The translations under genes and the position numbers were made by a program. From an uncultured Bacteroidales bacterium (GTDB lineage Bacteria; Bacteroidota; Bacteroidia; Bacteroidales; UBA932), in NCBI GenBank assembly GCA_946616385.1, contig CAMOIZ010000004.1:1-29179 (forward strand): a stretch of 29,179 bases of DNA, read 5' to 3'. A model generated the notes under the pieces. The model was not told the origin of the DNA and did no database searches. It saw nothing but the letters and a program-made list of their open reading frames with translations. The first letter of the stretch is position 1. The number at the start of each line of letters is the position of its first letter. Shown here in pieces: positions 6,926-15,241 of the stretch.

Positions 6926-9900
6926 ATGGCAGCTCAGGACTTGAAGAGCATATTGAAGGAGGTCCAGAAGACGGCAACTGCACCCCAGGCGACGCTGACC
7001 GCGCCGCAGGCTACCCTTTCGGCACCCGGAACGAATGGAGACGCCCCCAAGGCGGCTCCATCTGGCGGAGCCCACTCCCCCGGCGACACCGTAAAGGCCG
7101 GGGGGAAGAGCTATACCATCGTGAAATTCCTCCAGAGCGGTGGCGAAGGCGATATCTATGTCGTTACCGACAAACGCCGCCAATACGCCCTGAAGCTCTG
7201 CCACCCTGGGTTTTACACCAACACGAAGGTGATACCCGCCCTTCAAAAACTGAAGGGGAAAGGATATCTGGCCGACATCATAGACTACGGCAGCGATTTC
7301 GAGCTTCTCGAGTACATCCCGGGGGGCAGTGCGGCCGAAGCCGGCATCAAGGGCAACGCTGAAGCCATCCTCGCCATAACGCTGAAAACCGCGATGGCCC
7401 TGGACCAGATGCACAAGGTGGGCATCATCCACAAGGATGTGAAGCCTGCCAACATCCTTTTGAAAGACCGCGATAGCTGGGACAGCGTACTTTGCGACTT
7501 CGGTATCGCAGACGTGATGGAGAACGGCGAGTCCTGTGTCACCAGTCAAGTGCGCACCCCCATCTACGCGGCGCCGGAAGTGTACGACCCGCACAATGCC
7601 ATCTTCTTGGAAGGAAAAACCCTCTGCGAGCTCACCCCGAAGGCGGATTTCTATTCGCTGGGCATGACCATACTGTCGCTTTGGCTGGGCGAGGGAGCTT
7701 TCAAGGCCCAGGAAGGAGAAATGGCTATCGCCAAGACCAAGGGGCGGATTGCGGTTCCTTCCGACATGCCGGACCCCCTTGCCAGGATATGCCGCGGGCT
7801 CCTTATCAAGGATCCACTCAAGCGCTGGGACCTGGGAGAGATCCTGCGCACGATGGATGGTGAGGACATACCCGTGGATGAGGATCTTATCATAGCGGAT
7901 CTGAACATCACCTACAATGCCTCCAGGCATCAGATAGCCAACACCCCCAAAGATCTGGCGAAATTCATGTTAGCTGATATGGATCTCGCAAAGAAGTATC
8001 TGTATCGCGGCCAGATCGAGCGCTGGCTCAAGCCCTACCCGGAACTTGCGCTGGAAATCCATGACATAGTGGAGAAACGCCATCCGTTAGACCAGGACCT
8101 GGGCTTGATGGCGGTGGTTTACAAACTTGATAAAGATACTCCTTTTTATCTCAAAGGTATTTCGAAGGAGACCGGGGAAAAAGTAGAGATCCCCGCCCTC
8201 ACCTTGAAAGATGTCGGGAACTTCTGCAACACTGCCGTTGCCGACCCGGACACAGTACGTGACATAGCCTCAGGTGTTTTCAAAGAGTGGGTGTGGGTGC
8301 ACAACAAGGCCCTTGCAAACGCACTGCCCCCTTCGAGCAATCTCAGTGCCACCTTTATGGTAAGGGTGCAGATGGTGGATCCCCTGTCGGACATCAACCT
8401 GTGCAACGACCCCTCCGATCCCGATTACGCTATGACCCAGGAGGGCATAGGCCGGCTCTTCAACAAGATATACAATATCTACTGGAGCCGGTTCGGTGGA
8501 GATTTCGACAAATTGGTCGACGAGTGGGAAGATCCGAAATACGCGCCGCTCAACCGTCAGATCCCCCTTGATACACTCATCAACGTTATCAACAACTTCG
8601 ACTCACCCGAGGATTATCACTACATAACCGACTTCTTCGACAGCAAGGGCCAGCGCTTCAAACAGCAGCGTTCCTGGTTCGTGTACTGCACCGACCGTAA
8701 CAGCGACGACTACAGGAAGAAGGCGGGGCCCAAGGACAACGACTCACGCATGCAAATTGCGATGATGAAGGTGATCAAGGGTTACGGTGTGAATCCGGAG
8801 TATGAGTTCTCGAATGACGGCTCGGTTGTGACAAGCCGGGAAGAGGTATTCGCCAAGAGCAAGAAAGTGCTCAAGACCGAATGGTTGGAAAAGGGCCTGG
8901 CGGGTTTCCTCTGCATCTTTCATCAGGAGGATCCGAATGCCGACCTGAGCCCCCGCTTCGCCTACGAGAAGTTGCTGCTCGACTATGTGGAAGACCTTCG
9001 CAGGATTGACCCGGAACTATATCCCGTATCTCGTTTCGACGAAGCACGGGATGAAGCAGGTAACATTCTTTCACGTGGCAAGGCCAGGGTGCACGGGCTC
9101 AGCATTCGCAGCACATTGCAGCGGGTGGCAGTGATCATTTTCGCCGTCATCCCGGCCATTGTTTTGATTGCAATGCTGGTCTTTTCAATAATCGACAATC
9201 CCATACTGGATGTGACGAATTTCAAGCTGGAGGGTATTATCTGGATTCTCGGCATCATCATCGCCGCCATCATCTTTTTCGAGTCGGATTCAGAAGGCTG
9301 CCTTGTGCCGCTGATAGGAGGAGCCATCGGCGGAGGTCTGCTGGTCATGCTGGTCAAGTTCCTTGGCCAGTTCATCCTATATTTCTTCGTCCTGGCCGCA
9401 CTGGCGGTGACAGGATGGTTTACGTACCGAACGGTATTCCTGGGCAGCTCCTATGCAAAACAAGCCCGCAAGTTCAATAAGCCGGGCTTCGACGAAGAGG
9501 TGCTTGAGCCTCTCTATTATGCGTTCAGCAACGAAATCAGCTTCGATTCATCCCTCAACGGGGCATTCAACGACCAGGATATCTCCTTGTGGAACGGGGA
9601 TATCAGGACCCGCCGCAGGGATATCCTGATTTTCATCGGAGCGATCTGGGTACTCATAGGCTTCAGTTTGCTTGTTCCTAAAAGCGAACGCTTCGACAGG
9701 TTTTCAGCCCCGGTGGTGCAGGCCTGGTTCCCTGCCCTGGAGAAGATCGAGCCATACCTGGACTGCCCTCCCCTCAAACAGGGAGACAAAGGAGAAGATG
9801 TGCTGAAACTGCAGCAGTTCCTCCTCGACAAAGGCTATACCACCGGCAAGCCGGACGGTTCCTTCGGCCCCGGCACGAAAAAGGCCCTGGAAGAATTCCA

Positions 9901-10051
9901 GAAGGCCAACGATCTCTTTGTGACCGGAGGTCTCAGCAAGAAGACCCTGGAAAAGATAAACAAGATAGTCGCAAAGGACATCAAGGCCGAGAGGAAAGCA
10001 GCCCGTAAGGCGGCCAAGGAAGCAGAAAAAACAATAGAAATAACCGAATAA
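6926..10051 (+). CDS. Membrane Ser/Thr protein kinase with C-terminal peptidoglycan-binding domain
   Basis: The 1041-residue protein starts with an Ala/Pro/Thr-rich repeat tail (APQATL twice). A Hanks-type kinase domain spans about 58-312: glycine loop SGGEGDIYV, ATP-binding lysine K90 in YALKLC, catalytic loop HKDVKPAN (D171, N176), DFG at 191-193, APE in YAAPEVY. All key residues are present, so it should be active. A long region (about 320-725) of unknown fold follows. About five hydrophobic segments lie between residue 732 and 916. Residues about 944-1015 match PG_binding_1 (GDKGEDVLKLQQFLLDKGY, DGSFGPGT). An odd number of membrane spans would place this domain outside the membrane and the kinase inside. 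It likely phosphorylates proteins read by the FHA protein and reset by the PP2C enzyme downstream. Confidence 0.92.
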   Translation: MAAQDLKSILKEVQKTATAPQATLTAPQATLSAPGTNGDAPKAAPSGGAHSPGDTVKAGGKSYTIVKFLQSGGEGDIYVVTDKRRQYALKLCHPGFYTNTKVIPALQKLKGKGYLADIIDYGSDFELLEYIPGGSAAEAGIKGNAEAILAITLKTAMALDQMHKVGIIHKDVKPANILLKDRDSWDSVLCDFGIADVMENGESCVTSQVRTPIYAAPEVYDPHNAIFLEGKTLCELTPKADFYSLGMTILSLWLGEGAFKAQEGEMAIAKTKGRIAVPSDMPDPLARICRGLLIKDPLKRWDLGEILRTMDGEDIPVDEDLIIADLNITYNASRHQIANTPKDLAKFMLADMDLAKKYLYRGQIERWLKPYPELALEIHDIVEKRHPLDQDLGLMAVVYKLDKDTPFYLKGISKETGEKVEIPALTLKDVGNFCNTAVADPDTVRDIASGVFKEWVWVHNKALANALPPSSNLSATFMVRVQMVDPLSDINLCNDPSDPDYAMTQEGIGRLFNKIYNIYWSRFGGDFDKLVDEWEDPKYAPLNRQIPLDTLINVINNFDSPEDYHYITDFFDSKGQRFKQQRSWFVYCTDRNSDDYRKKAGPKDNDSRMQIAMMKVIKGYGVNPEYEFSNDGSVVTSREEVFAKSKKVLKTEWLEKGLAGFLCIFHQEDPNADLSPRFAYEKLLLDYVEDLRRIDPELYPVSRFDEARDEAGNILSRGKARVHGLSIRSTLQRVAVIIFAVIPAIVLIAMLVFSIIDNPILDVTNFKLEGIIWILGIIIAAIIFFESDSEGCLVPLIGGAIGGGLLVMLVKFLGQFILYFFVLAALAVTGWFTYRTVFLGSSYAKQARKFNKPGFDEEVLEPLYYAFSNEISFDSSLNGAFNDQDISLWNGDIRTRRRDILIFIGAIWVLIGFSLLVPKSERFDRFSAPVVQAWFPALEKIEPYLDCPPLKQGDKGEDVLKLQQFLLDKGYTTGKPDGSFGPGTKKALEEFQKANDLFVTGGLSKKTLEKINKIVAKDIKAERKAARKAAKEAEKTIEITE

Positions 10052-10055
10052 GCAT

Positions 10056-13000
10056 ATGACCTGCAAGAAATGCGGTAAGGAGAACCGCCCCGAAGCAAAA
10101 TACTGCCGCTTTTGCGGAGAAGAGCTTGCAAGCGCGTCCAGCCAGAAAGGCCTGATAGCAAAAGACGACATCGTCGGTCTGCTGGACGAGATGGACAAGA
10201 AACTCCAGGTAGCACAGGGTGGCACCAGGATAGGCATGGACAGCCTTATCCTCGGTGACTCCGGCACCGGAAAGAACTTCATCGCCCATCTCATCGCAGA
10301 CAAGATGCTTGCCGCCGGGGTGGCAAAACACGCCCCGAAGGTGGTCGACGCCGCCGACTGGGGAGAGTTTTCCAACGATTTCGACAAAAATATCTCCGCC
10401 CTGAAGGAAGGCATCCTGATCATCACGAACGCCCAGAAACTTCTTCCCAAGAGCAAGGCTACGGACGTGACCCAGCTCGACAAGCTGTTCAGGCGCATGC
10501 GCAACATCGAGGGTGCGCCCATAGTGTTGCTGTGCGGCCTTCACAACGACCTTTCCGAGTTCCTTGAGAAGAACAAAGACGTGCACCGGCTGTTCGAGTT
10601 CGACTTCGTCCTCCCCGCATTCAAGATCGCGGACCTGACAGCCCTCACGCTGGAAGTCCTGAAAAACAGGTTTGGTGCAGGGGTCTCCGACGATCTTCCT
10701 CAGAAACTGGATTCCCACTTTGCCTGGTATATGCGCCAGGTCGAACTTGGGCACACCAACGGGCATCTCTCGGAAAAAGTGGCCGAAGACATATATGTGA
10801 AAGCGCGCCTGCGAGGCAGCAAGACCGTTGAAGCACAGGATATAGACAACTCTGAATGTTTCATCCCCAAAAGCGAGGAGCAGATTCTGGCGGAGCTCGA
10901 CGGTTTCATCGGCCTCCAGAGCGTGAAGGATAAGATCAGGGCCATCATCCGCAATGTCAAGACAAAGAAAGAGAAGGGAGTTAAAGAGAAACTCCTGAAA
11001 GACCATTACCTCTTCACCGGAAATCCCGGCACAGGCAAGACTACCTTCGCCCGCAAGTTCGGGGAAGTGCTGAATGCGATAGGTGCCCTTCCCACCGGGC
11101 AGTTCGTAGAGATCTCCGGCAAGGATCTGATAGGCCAGTTCGTAGGTGATTCCGAAGCCAACGTCAAGAACTATGTCAACAAGGCGATGGGCGGAGTCCT
11201 TTTTATCGACGAGGCCTATGCGCTGAAGGGCAGCGGAGACGGTAAAGGCGGTTATGGAATGGATGCACTGAACACCCTCCTCAGCATTCTCGAGAACCGG
11301 AAGGGCGAATTCGTATGCATTATGGCAGGATACACCAAGGAGATGGGAGAGCTTGTGAGGATGAATCCCGGCATCTCGTCCCGCTGCAACATCACCATCG
11401 AATTCCCCGACTACAACGCAAAGGAGCTCGAGCAGCTGTTCCGTATGTACCTGGCGCACAACGACGAGAAAACCACTTTCACCCTGGATCCAAAGGCGGA
11501 AGAGATGCTCCCGAAGGTCTTTGAGAAGATGTACCTGAAGCGCACGGACACCTTCGGCAATGCCCGTGCGGTGCGCAACCTCTTCGATCTTGCAATCGAG
11601 CGCCACAGCCAGCGCGGAGCCGGCGACGACGTGCTCAGCTATGCCGATATCGTGGGCGAAGAAAGCACCAAGGAAATCTCAGTGGAGGATGTGATGAAGG
11701 AACTGGACGGTTTCGTGGGGATGAAGGCGGTGAAGGATGCGATCAGGCGCATTGCCCAGGAAATCGCCGTGCAGAAGCAGCTCATAGAAATGGGAGAGGC
11801 CGCAGAGGGCCTCACCAAATACAATTTCATCCTCACCGGCAATCCCGGCACGGGAAAGACCAGCGTGGCCAACACCCTGGGAAAGATATTCCATGCCCTG
11901 GGCGTCACGTCCACCGACAGGATCACGAAGAAAGAGCCCAAGGATATAATCAGCCAGTATACCGGGGAATCTGCCAAGAATATGGATGCGGCCATCACGG
12001 AAGCTATGGGAGGAGTGCTCTTCATCGACGAGGCCTATGGCCTGAATCCCGTGGATGCCACCGGGCAGAGCACCAGCCCCGAGGGCAAGAAGGCGCTGGA
12101 GGTCCTGATGACGCGTATGGAGAACGAGGCGGGCAAGTTCGTGGTGGTCTGCGCCGGCTATCCCAAGGAGATGGCCGATTTCCTGGGAGCCAATCCCGGC
12201 CTGACGCGCCGATTCTCCCATACCATCCACATCGACGACTACTCCGCGGAAGAGCTTCTGGAGATTTACGAACGCGCCGCCAAGGCCAGGAAATACAATT
12301 TCTCCCTGGCAGACGAAACCGTGCGAATGAAGGCCCTGAATATGTTCCAGGGGATGGTGGCAATGAAGAACGACAAGTTCGGCAATGCCGGTGAAGCGAT
12401 TAAGAAAGTGGCCGAGACCAAGACCAACATCAACAACCGTCTCAAGTCCATTCCCTTTGAGCAGTGGACTCCTGAACTTGTGCGGACCGCCCTGGCGGAG
12501 GACATCCCTTACGAAGAGCCGGAGAAGGTTTCCATCGACAAATGTCTTGAGGAGCTCAATGCACTGGTCGGGCTGGAAGGGGTCAAGAGTTCCCTTACCA
12601 AACTGGCCCATACCATCAACAACGAGATAGAGAGCGCAAAGCTGGAAGGCCGCCGTCCGGAGATTCCCCTCGGGCACTACCTGTTCCTGGGCAATCCGGG
12701 CACGGGAAAGACCACCGTCGCACGCCTGATGGGCAAGATTCTTTACTCTATGGGCGCCCTTCCTTCACCCAAGGTGATCGAGGTGGACAAGAGCAATCTT
12801 GTGGGGCGTTATATCGGAGAGACTCCGGCCATCACCACCCACGTAATCGACTCCGCGATGGGCGGCATCCTCTTTATAGACGAGGCCTACCAGCTCAGTT
12901 CGGAAGGATATGAGGGAGGATACGGAAAAGAGGCTCTGGAGACTCTCCTGAAGCGCCTGGAGGATGACCGTGGCAAGTTTGTTTGCATAGCCGCCGGCTA

Positions 13001-13346
13001 CACCTACGAGATGCAGACTTTCATCAACTCGAACAGTGGCATCCCCTCCCGTTTCCCGAAACGCAACTGGATTACCTTCGAAGATTACAATCCGGAAGAG
13101 CTTTTCCAGATCTTTATGATTCATGCCCGCAAGGGAGGATATACGCTTGATCCTATGGCGGAAAATGCCGTGAAGGCCAAGCTTACGCAGATGTACAACA
13201 ATCGGAACCGTATGTTCGGCAACGGCCGCGAAGCACGCACCCTCTTCGATGATGTGAAGAGCAATCTGGCGGGGCGTCTTGCGGAGGAAGGGGGCACTCA
13301 TACCCCTGAGGAACGTAAAACGATAATGATGGAGGATGTGCTATGA
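10056..13346 (+). CDS. Zinc-ribbon protein with four P-loop modules, three of them CbbX/SpoVK-like AAA+
   Basis: The 1096-residue protein starts with a zinc ribbon (C3, C6, C17, C20). A first P-loop module has Walker A GDSGTGKN near residue 66, but its Walker B-like strand GILIITNAQ lacks the acidic pair. Three AAA+ modules of CbbX/CfxQ/SpoVK type follow. Their Walker A motifs GNPGTGKT lie near residues 321, 594 and 878, and their Walker B motifs GG(V/I)LFIDEAY near 379, 652 and 936. CbbX-type ATPases remodel protein complexes as hexamers. A chain with three intact modules may assemble from fewer subunits. It is cytoplasmic, with no membrane segment. The TGA overlaps the ATG of the FHA gene by 4 nt, so the two are translationally coupled. 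Confidence 0.93.
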   Translation: MTCKKCGKENRPEAKYCRFCGEELASASSQKGLIAKDDIVGLLDEMDKKLQVAQGGTRIGMDSLILGDSGTGKNFIAHLIADKMLAAGVAKHAPKVVDAADWGEFSNDFDKNISALKEGILIITNAQKLLPKSKATDVTQLDKLFRRMRNIEGAPIVLLCGLHNDLSEFLEKNKDVHRLFEFDFVLPAFKIADLTALTLEVLKNRFGAGVSDDLPQKLDSHFAWYMRQVELGHTNGHLSEKVAEDIYVKARLRGSKTVEAQDIDNSECFIPKSEEQILAELDGFIGLQSVKDKIRAIIRNVKTKKEKGVKEKLLKDHYLFTGNPGTGKTTFARKFGEVLNAIGALPTGQFVEISGKDLIGQFVGDSEANVKNYVNKAMGGVLFIDEAYALKGSGDGKGGYGMDALNTLLSILENRKGEFVCIMAGYTKEMGELVRMNPGISSRCNITIEFPDYNAKELEQLFRMYLAHNDEKTTFTLDPKAEEMLPKVFEKMYLKRTDTFGNARAVRNLFDLAIERHSQRGAGDDVLSYADIVGEESTKEISVEDVMKELDGFVGMKAVKDAIRRIAQEIAVQKQLIEMGEAAEGLTKYNFILTGNPGTGKTSVANTLGKIFHALGVTSTDRITKKEPKDIISQYTGESAKNMDAAITEAMGGVLFIDEAYGLNPVDATGQSTSPEGKKALEVLMTRMENEAGKFVVVCAGYPKEMADFLGANPGLTRRFSHTIHIDDYSAEELLEIYERAAKARKYNFSLADETVRMKALNMFQGMVAMKNDKFGNAGEAIKKVAETKTNINNRLKSIPFEQWTPELVRTALAEDIPYEEPEKVSIDKCLEELNALVGLEGVKSSLTKLAHTINNEIESAKLEGRRPEIPLGHYLFLGNPGTGKTTVARLMGKILYSMGALPSPKVIEVDKSNLVGRYIGETPAITTHVIDSAMGGILFIDEAYQLSSEGYEGGYGKEALETLLKRLEDDRGKFVCIAAGYTYEMQTFINSNSGIPSRFPKRNWITFEDYNPEELFQIFMIHARKGGYTLDPMAENAVKAKLTQMYNNRNRMFGNGREARTLFDDVKSNLAGRLAEEGGTHTPEERKTIMMEDVL

Positions 13347-13966
13347 TACAGTGTCCTGAATGCAGAAGTATGATTCCCGATGACAGCGCGTTCTGCGATC
13401 AGTGCGGGAAGGAGTTGAAGTGGTGCCCGGAGTGCAAGAAGCCGAAGCGCGGCACGGAGTGCCCCGTCTGCGGCAGCGACCTGGTTCCCGGCCGGAAGTA
13501 CCTGGCGGCAGCACAATCACAATCATCATCCGGGGAGGCTGCTGCCCCCGATCCGGTTCGCGGCTCCGCCGCTCATCCCTCCCAACCTGGCGGTTGGGCC
13601 CCTCCCTCTAACGGTGCCGAGGGTGGCACGCCTCTCGGGGGCAGCACCTTCCCGGATGGTGGTCCGCAACCGACTACAGCAGCGGTGGCAGGGCCGGTGG
13701 CGCTGGTGGGAAACGGGTGGAGGCTGATGCTTCAACAGGGGGAATTCGGCCGCAGCTGCGGCATCTGGCCGGAGCTTTCCACCTGCCCCTATGTATCTGG
13801 CCATCACGGCTTTATCGAAGGTCACCCCGGCGGATGGAAGATTTCCGACCGGGGCTCGACCAACGGCACTTTCATTAACGGACGCAAACTCGCCACGGCC
13901 GAGCAATACGAGTTGAAGAAAAGCGACCGGGTACGCATTGCAACCCTTGATTTTACGGTGGAATGA
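13343..13966 (+). CDS. Zinc-ribbon FHA-domain protein
   Basis: The 207-residue protein has two N-terminal zinc ribbons (C4, C7, C18, C21; C28, C31, C40, C43). A low-complexity Gly/Pro/Ser linker at about 60-115 is largely encoded by an inserted palindromic element. The FHA domain is at about 120-207. Its phosphothreonine-binding landmarks are present: GRSCGI, SGHHGFI (in place of the usual SRxH) and GSTNGTFINGRK at about 170-181. FHA domains read phosphothreonine, so this is the expected reader for the kinase encoded two genes upstream. It overlaps both neighbours by 4 nt (ATGA), which ties its synthesis to the ATPase and the phosphatase. Confidence 0.92.
   Translation: MIQCPECRSMIPDDSAFCDQCGKELKWCPECKKPKRGTECPVCGSDLVPGRKYLAAAQSQSSSGEAAAPDPVRGSAAHPSQPGGWAPPSNGAEGGTPLGGSTFPDGGPQPTTAAVAGPVALVGNGWRLMLQQGEFGRSCGIWPELSTCPYVSGHHGFIEGHPGGWKISDRGSTNGTFINGRKLATAEQYELKKSDRVRIATLDFTVE
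13525..13660 (+). repeat. Palindromic element inserted in the FHA gene
   Basis: The core holds three hairpins: 13560-13572 (GCGG/CCGC, loop CTCCG), 13581-13598 (CCCAACC/GGTTGGG) and 13604-13623 (CCCTC/GAGGG). It ends in GTGCCGAGGGTGGCA, shared with the element in RNase R. Outer arms of about 26 nt (13525-13551 against 13635-13660) are inverted copies of each other with a few mismatches, including a perfect 11-bp part, GCTGCCCCCGA. The whole element is open in the FHA reading frame, about residues 61-106. Confidence 0.85.
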
Positions 13967-14697
13967 AACTGAACGTCGATGCCATATGCCACAAGGGTCT
14001 TGTGCGCGAGAATAATGAAGATGCCCTCTCCGTGAGCGGGCTGTTCCTTCGCGACGACGCCGTTTCGATGGATGTCGAGACCCCTGAGAAGGGTTTTTTC
14101 TATCTGCTGGTTGCCGATGGAATGGGCGGACACGAAAACGGCGAGGAGGCCAGCTGGTTCACACTGGACGAGATCAAAGAGCAGTTCGCCCTGCACCAGA
14201 TAGGACCGGACCGTTTCGAAGAAGACATACGCGAAGCAGCTCATTATATCTCCTACAAACTGAACAGCATCGCTGCCGACCGGGGACAGATTCATCCTAT
14301 GGGCTGCACCCTTACCGGAGTAATCTGGTACTATGGCCGCATCTGGCTGATCAATGCCGGCGACAGCCGCACTTACCGCTTCCGTAACGGCATGCTCAGG
14401 CAATTGACCACCGATGAAACAGAACGCGGCTATACCGGGGATCCCAATGCCAGCAAGTTGCTGCTGAACTGCCTGGGAGGCGGTTGCGAAGGGCGGCTGG
14501 TGGTGGAGAGCCTGGACGGCAAACTGCTTGAAGGGGACACGCTTTTAATCTGCTCCGACGGCCTCTGCGACATGGTTTCGGACGACGAGCTTGAAGAGGC
14601 CCTCGCCCAAGGGACTACCGCCGCAGACCTTTACCGTATGGCCTGCGAAGGAGGCGGAGCGGACAATACTTCCATAATACTTGCCAAAATCCTGTAA
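13963..14697 (+). CDS. PP2C-family Ser/Thr protein phosphatase
   Basis: The 244-residue product is a complete PP2C (PPM) metal-dependent phosphatase. It shows RENNEDA near residue 11, the metal-binding DGMGGH at about 52-57, NAGDSRTYR near 131, CSDGLCDMV near 197 and the terminal GGADNTS with the metal-coordinating aspartate near 234. It is cytoplasmic with no added domains. It should remove phosphates placed by the kinase two genes before the FHA protein. The ATG overlaps the FHA stop by 4 nt, a fusion-like arrangement common for kinase/phosphatase/FHA sets. All catalytic motifs are present, so activity is expected. Confidence 0.95.
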   Translation: MKLNVDAICHKGLVRENNEDALSVSGLFLRDDAVSMDVETPEKGFFYLLVADGMGGHENGEEASWFTLDEIKEQFALHQIGPDRFEEDIREAAHYISYKLNSIAADRGQIHPMGCTLTGVIWYYGRIWLINAGDSRTYRFRNGMLRQLTTDETERGYTGDPNASKLLLNCLGGGCEGRLVVESLDGKLLEGDTLLICSDGLCDMVSDDELEEALAQGTTAADLYRMACEGGGADNTSIILAKIL

Positions 14698-14708
14698 TTC
14701 AATATTTT

Positions 14709-15233
14709 ATGAAAAGACTGCACATCTTGATGATCATTGCTCTTGCGGTCGTGGTGAGCTTCTCTTCCTGCTCGAAGAAGCATAAGAGGGAGAAGATTAC
14801 CGATCCTGTGCAGCAGGAAGCACTGAGAACCAGGAATGAAAACATTCCTATCGATTCGCTGTTTACGGCGAATGCAGCCCGTGAGATAGCATCTCCTTTC
14901 AAGAAGATCGCTATCGGAAAACTCTTCACCGAGATCAAGGCCTCATGGCCCGAGTCGGCGGAAAAGGCCGCCCGCGAGAAATATGCGGAAAAACTCCACA
15001 AGAAAGACAAGATGAAGGAGGATGAGGCCCAGAAAGCCGCGGCAAAGGCATCTACCGATGTCCTGGCAGAATTCGAGCCCAGCACTACCGAACGCCTCGA
15101 AGCCACCTTCAAGTTCCTTCCCGGAGAGGGTTACAGCCCATCGCTTACTATCTACTTTTTTGTGATGCTGATTGCTTTCGCCATCATCTTTACAATAAAG
15201 GTAATCAAGGCTTTCTTCATATCTCCTAAATAG
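14709..15233 (+). CDS. Predicted lipoprotein with C-terminal membrane segment
   Basis: The 174-residue protein has a short basic start, a hydrophobic stretch and the lipobox-like FSSC with cysteine 21, so it is probably processed by signal peptidase II. The middle is Lys/Glu/Ala-rich and likely helical (about 70-115). A second strong hydrophobic segment at about 144-168, with LTIYFFVMLIAFAIIFTI, is followed by a short basic tail. A lipid anchor plus a C-terminal membrane span is an unusual combination. If the N-terminal segment is uncleaved, the protein would simply be a two-span hairpin. No family is recognised. It sits 11 nt after the phosphatase and 8 nt before the DnaJ-zinc-finger gene. 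Confidence 0.75.
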   Translation: MKRLHILMIIALAVVVSFSSCSKKHKREKITDPVQQEALRTRNENIPIDSLFTANAAREIASPFKKIAIGKLFTEIKASWPESAEKAAREKYAEKLHKKDKMKEDEAQKAAAKASTDVLAEFEPSTTERLEATFKFLPGEGYSPSLTIYFFVMLIAFAIIFTIKVIKAFFISPK

Positions 15234-15241
15234 CATCGGCC

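Noticed and set aside
6284..7930. 548-codon open frame on the minus strand
   Set aside because: It lies opposite the zinc-ribbon protein and the kinase, whose plus-strand products show complete domain motifs. Long antisense frames are expected in GC-rich DNA with this codon bias, and the antisense product shows no recognisable domain.
9981..11606. 541-codon open frame on the minus strand
   Set aside because: It is antisense to the ATPase with clear Walker motifs and has no promoter or domain.
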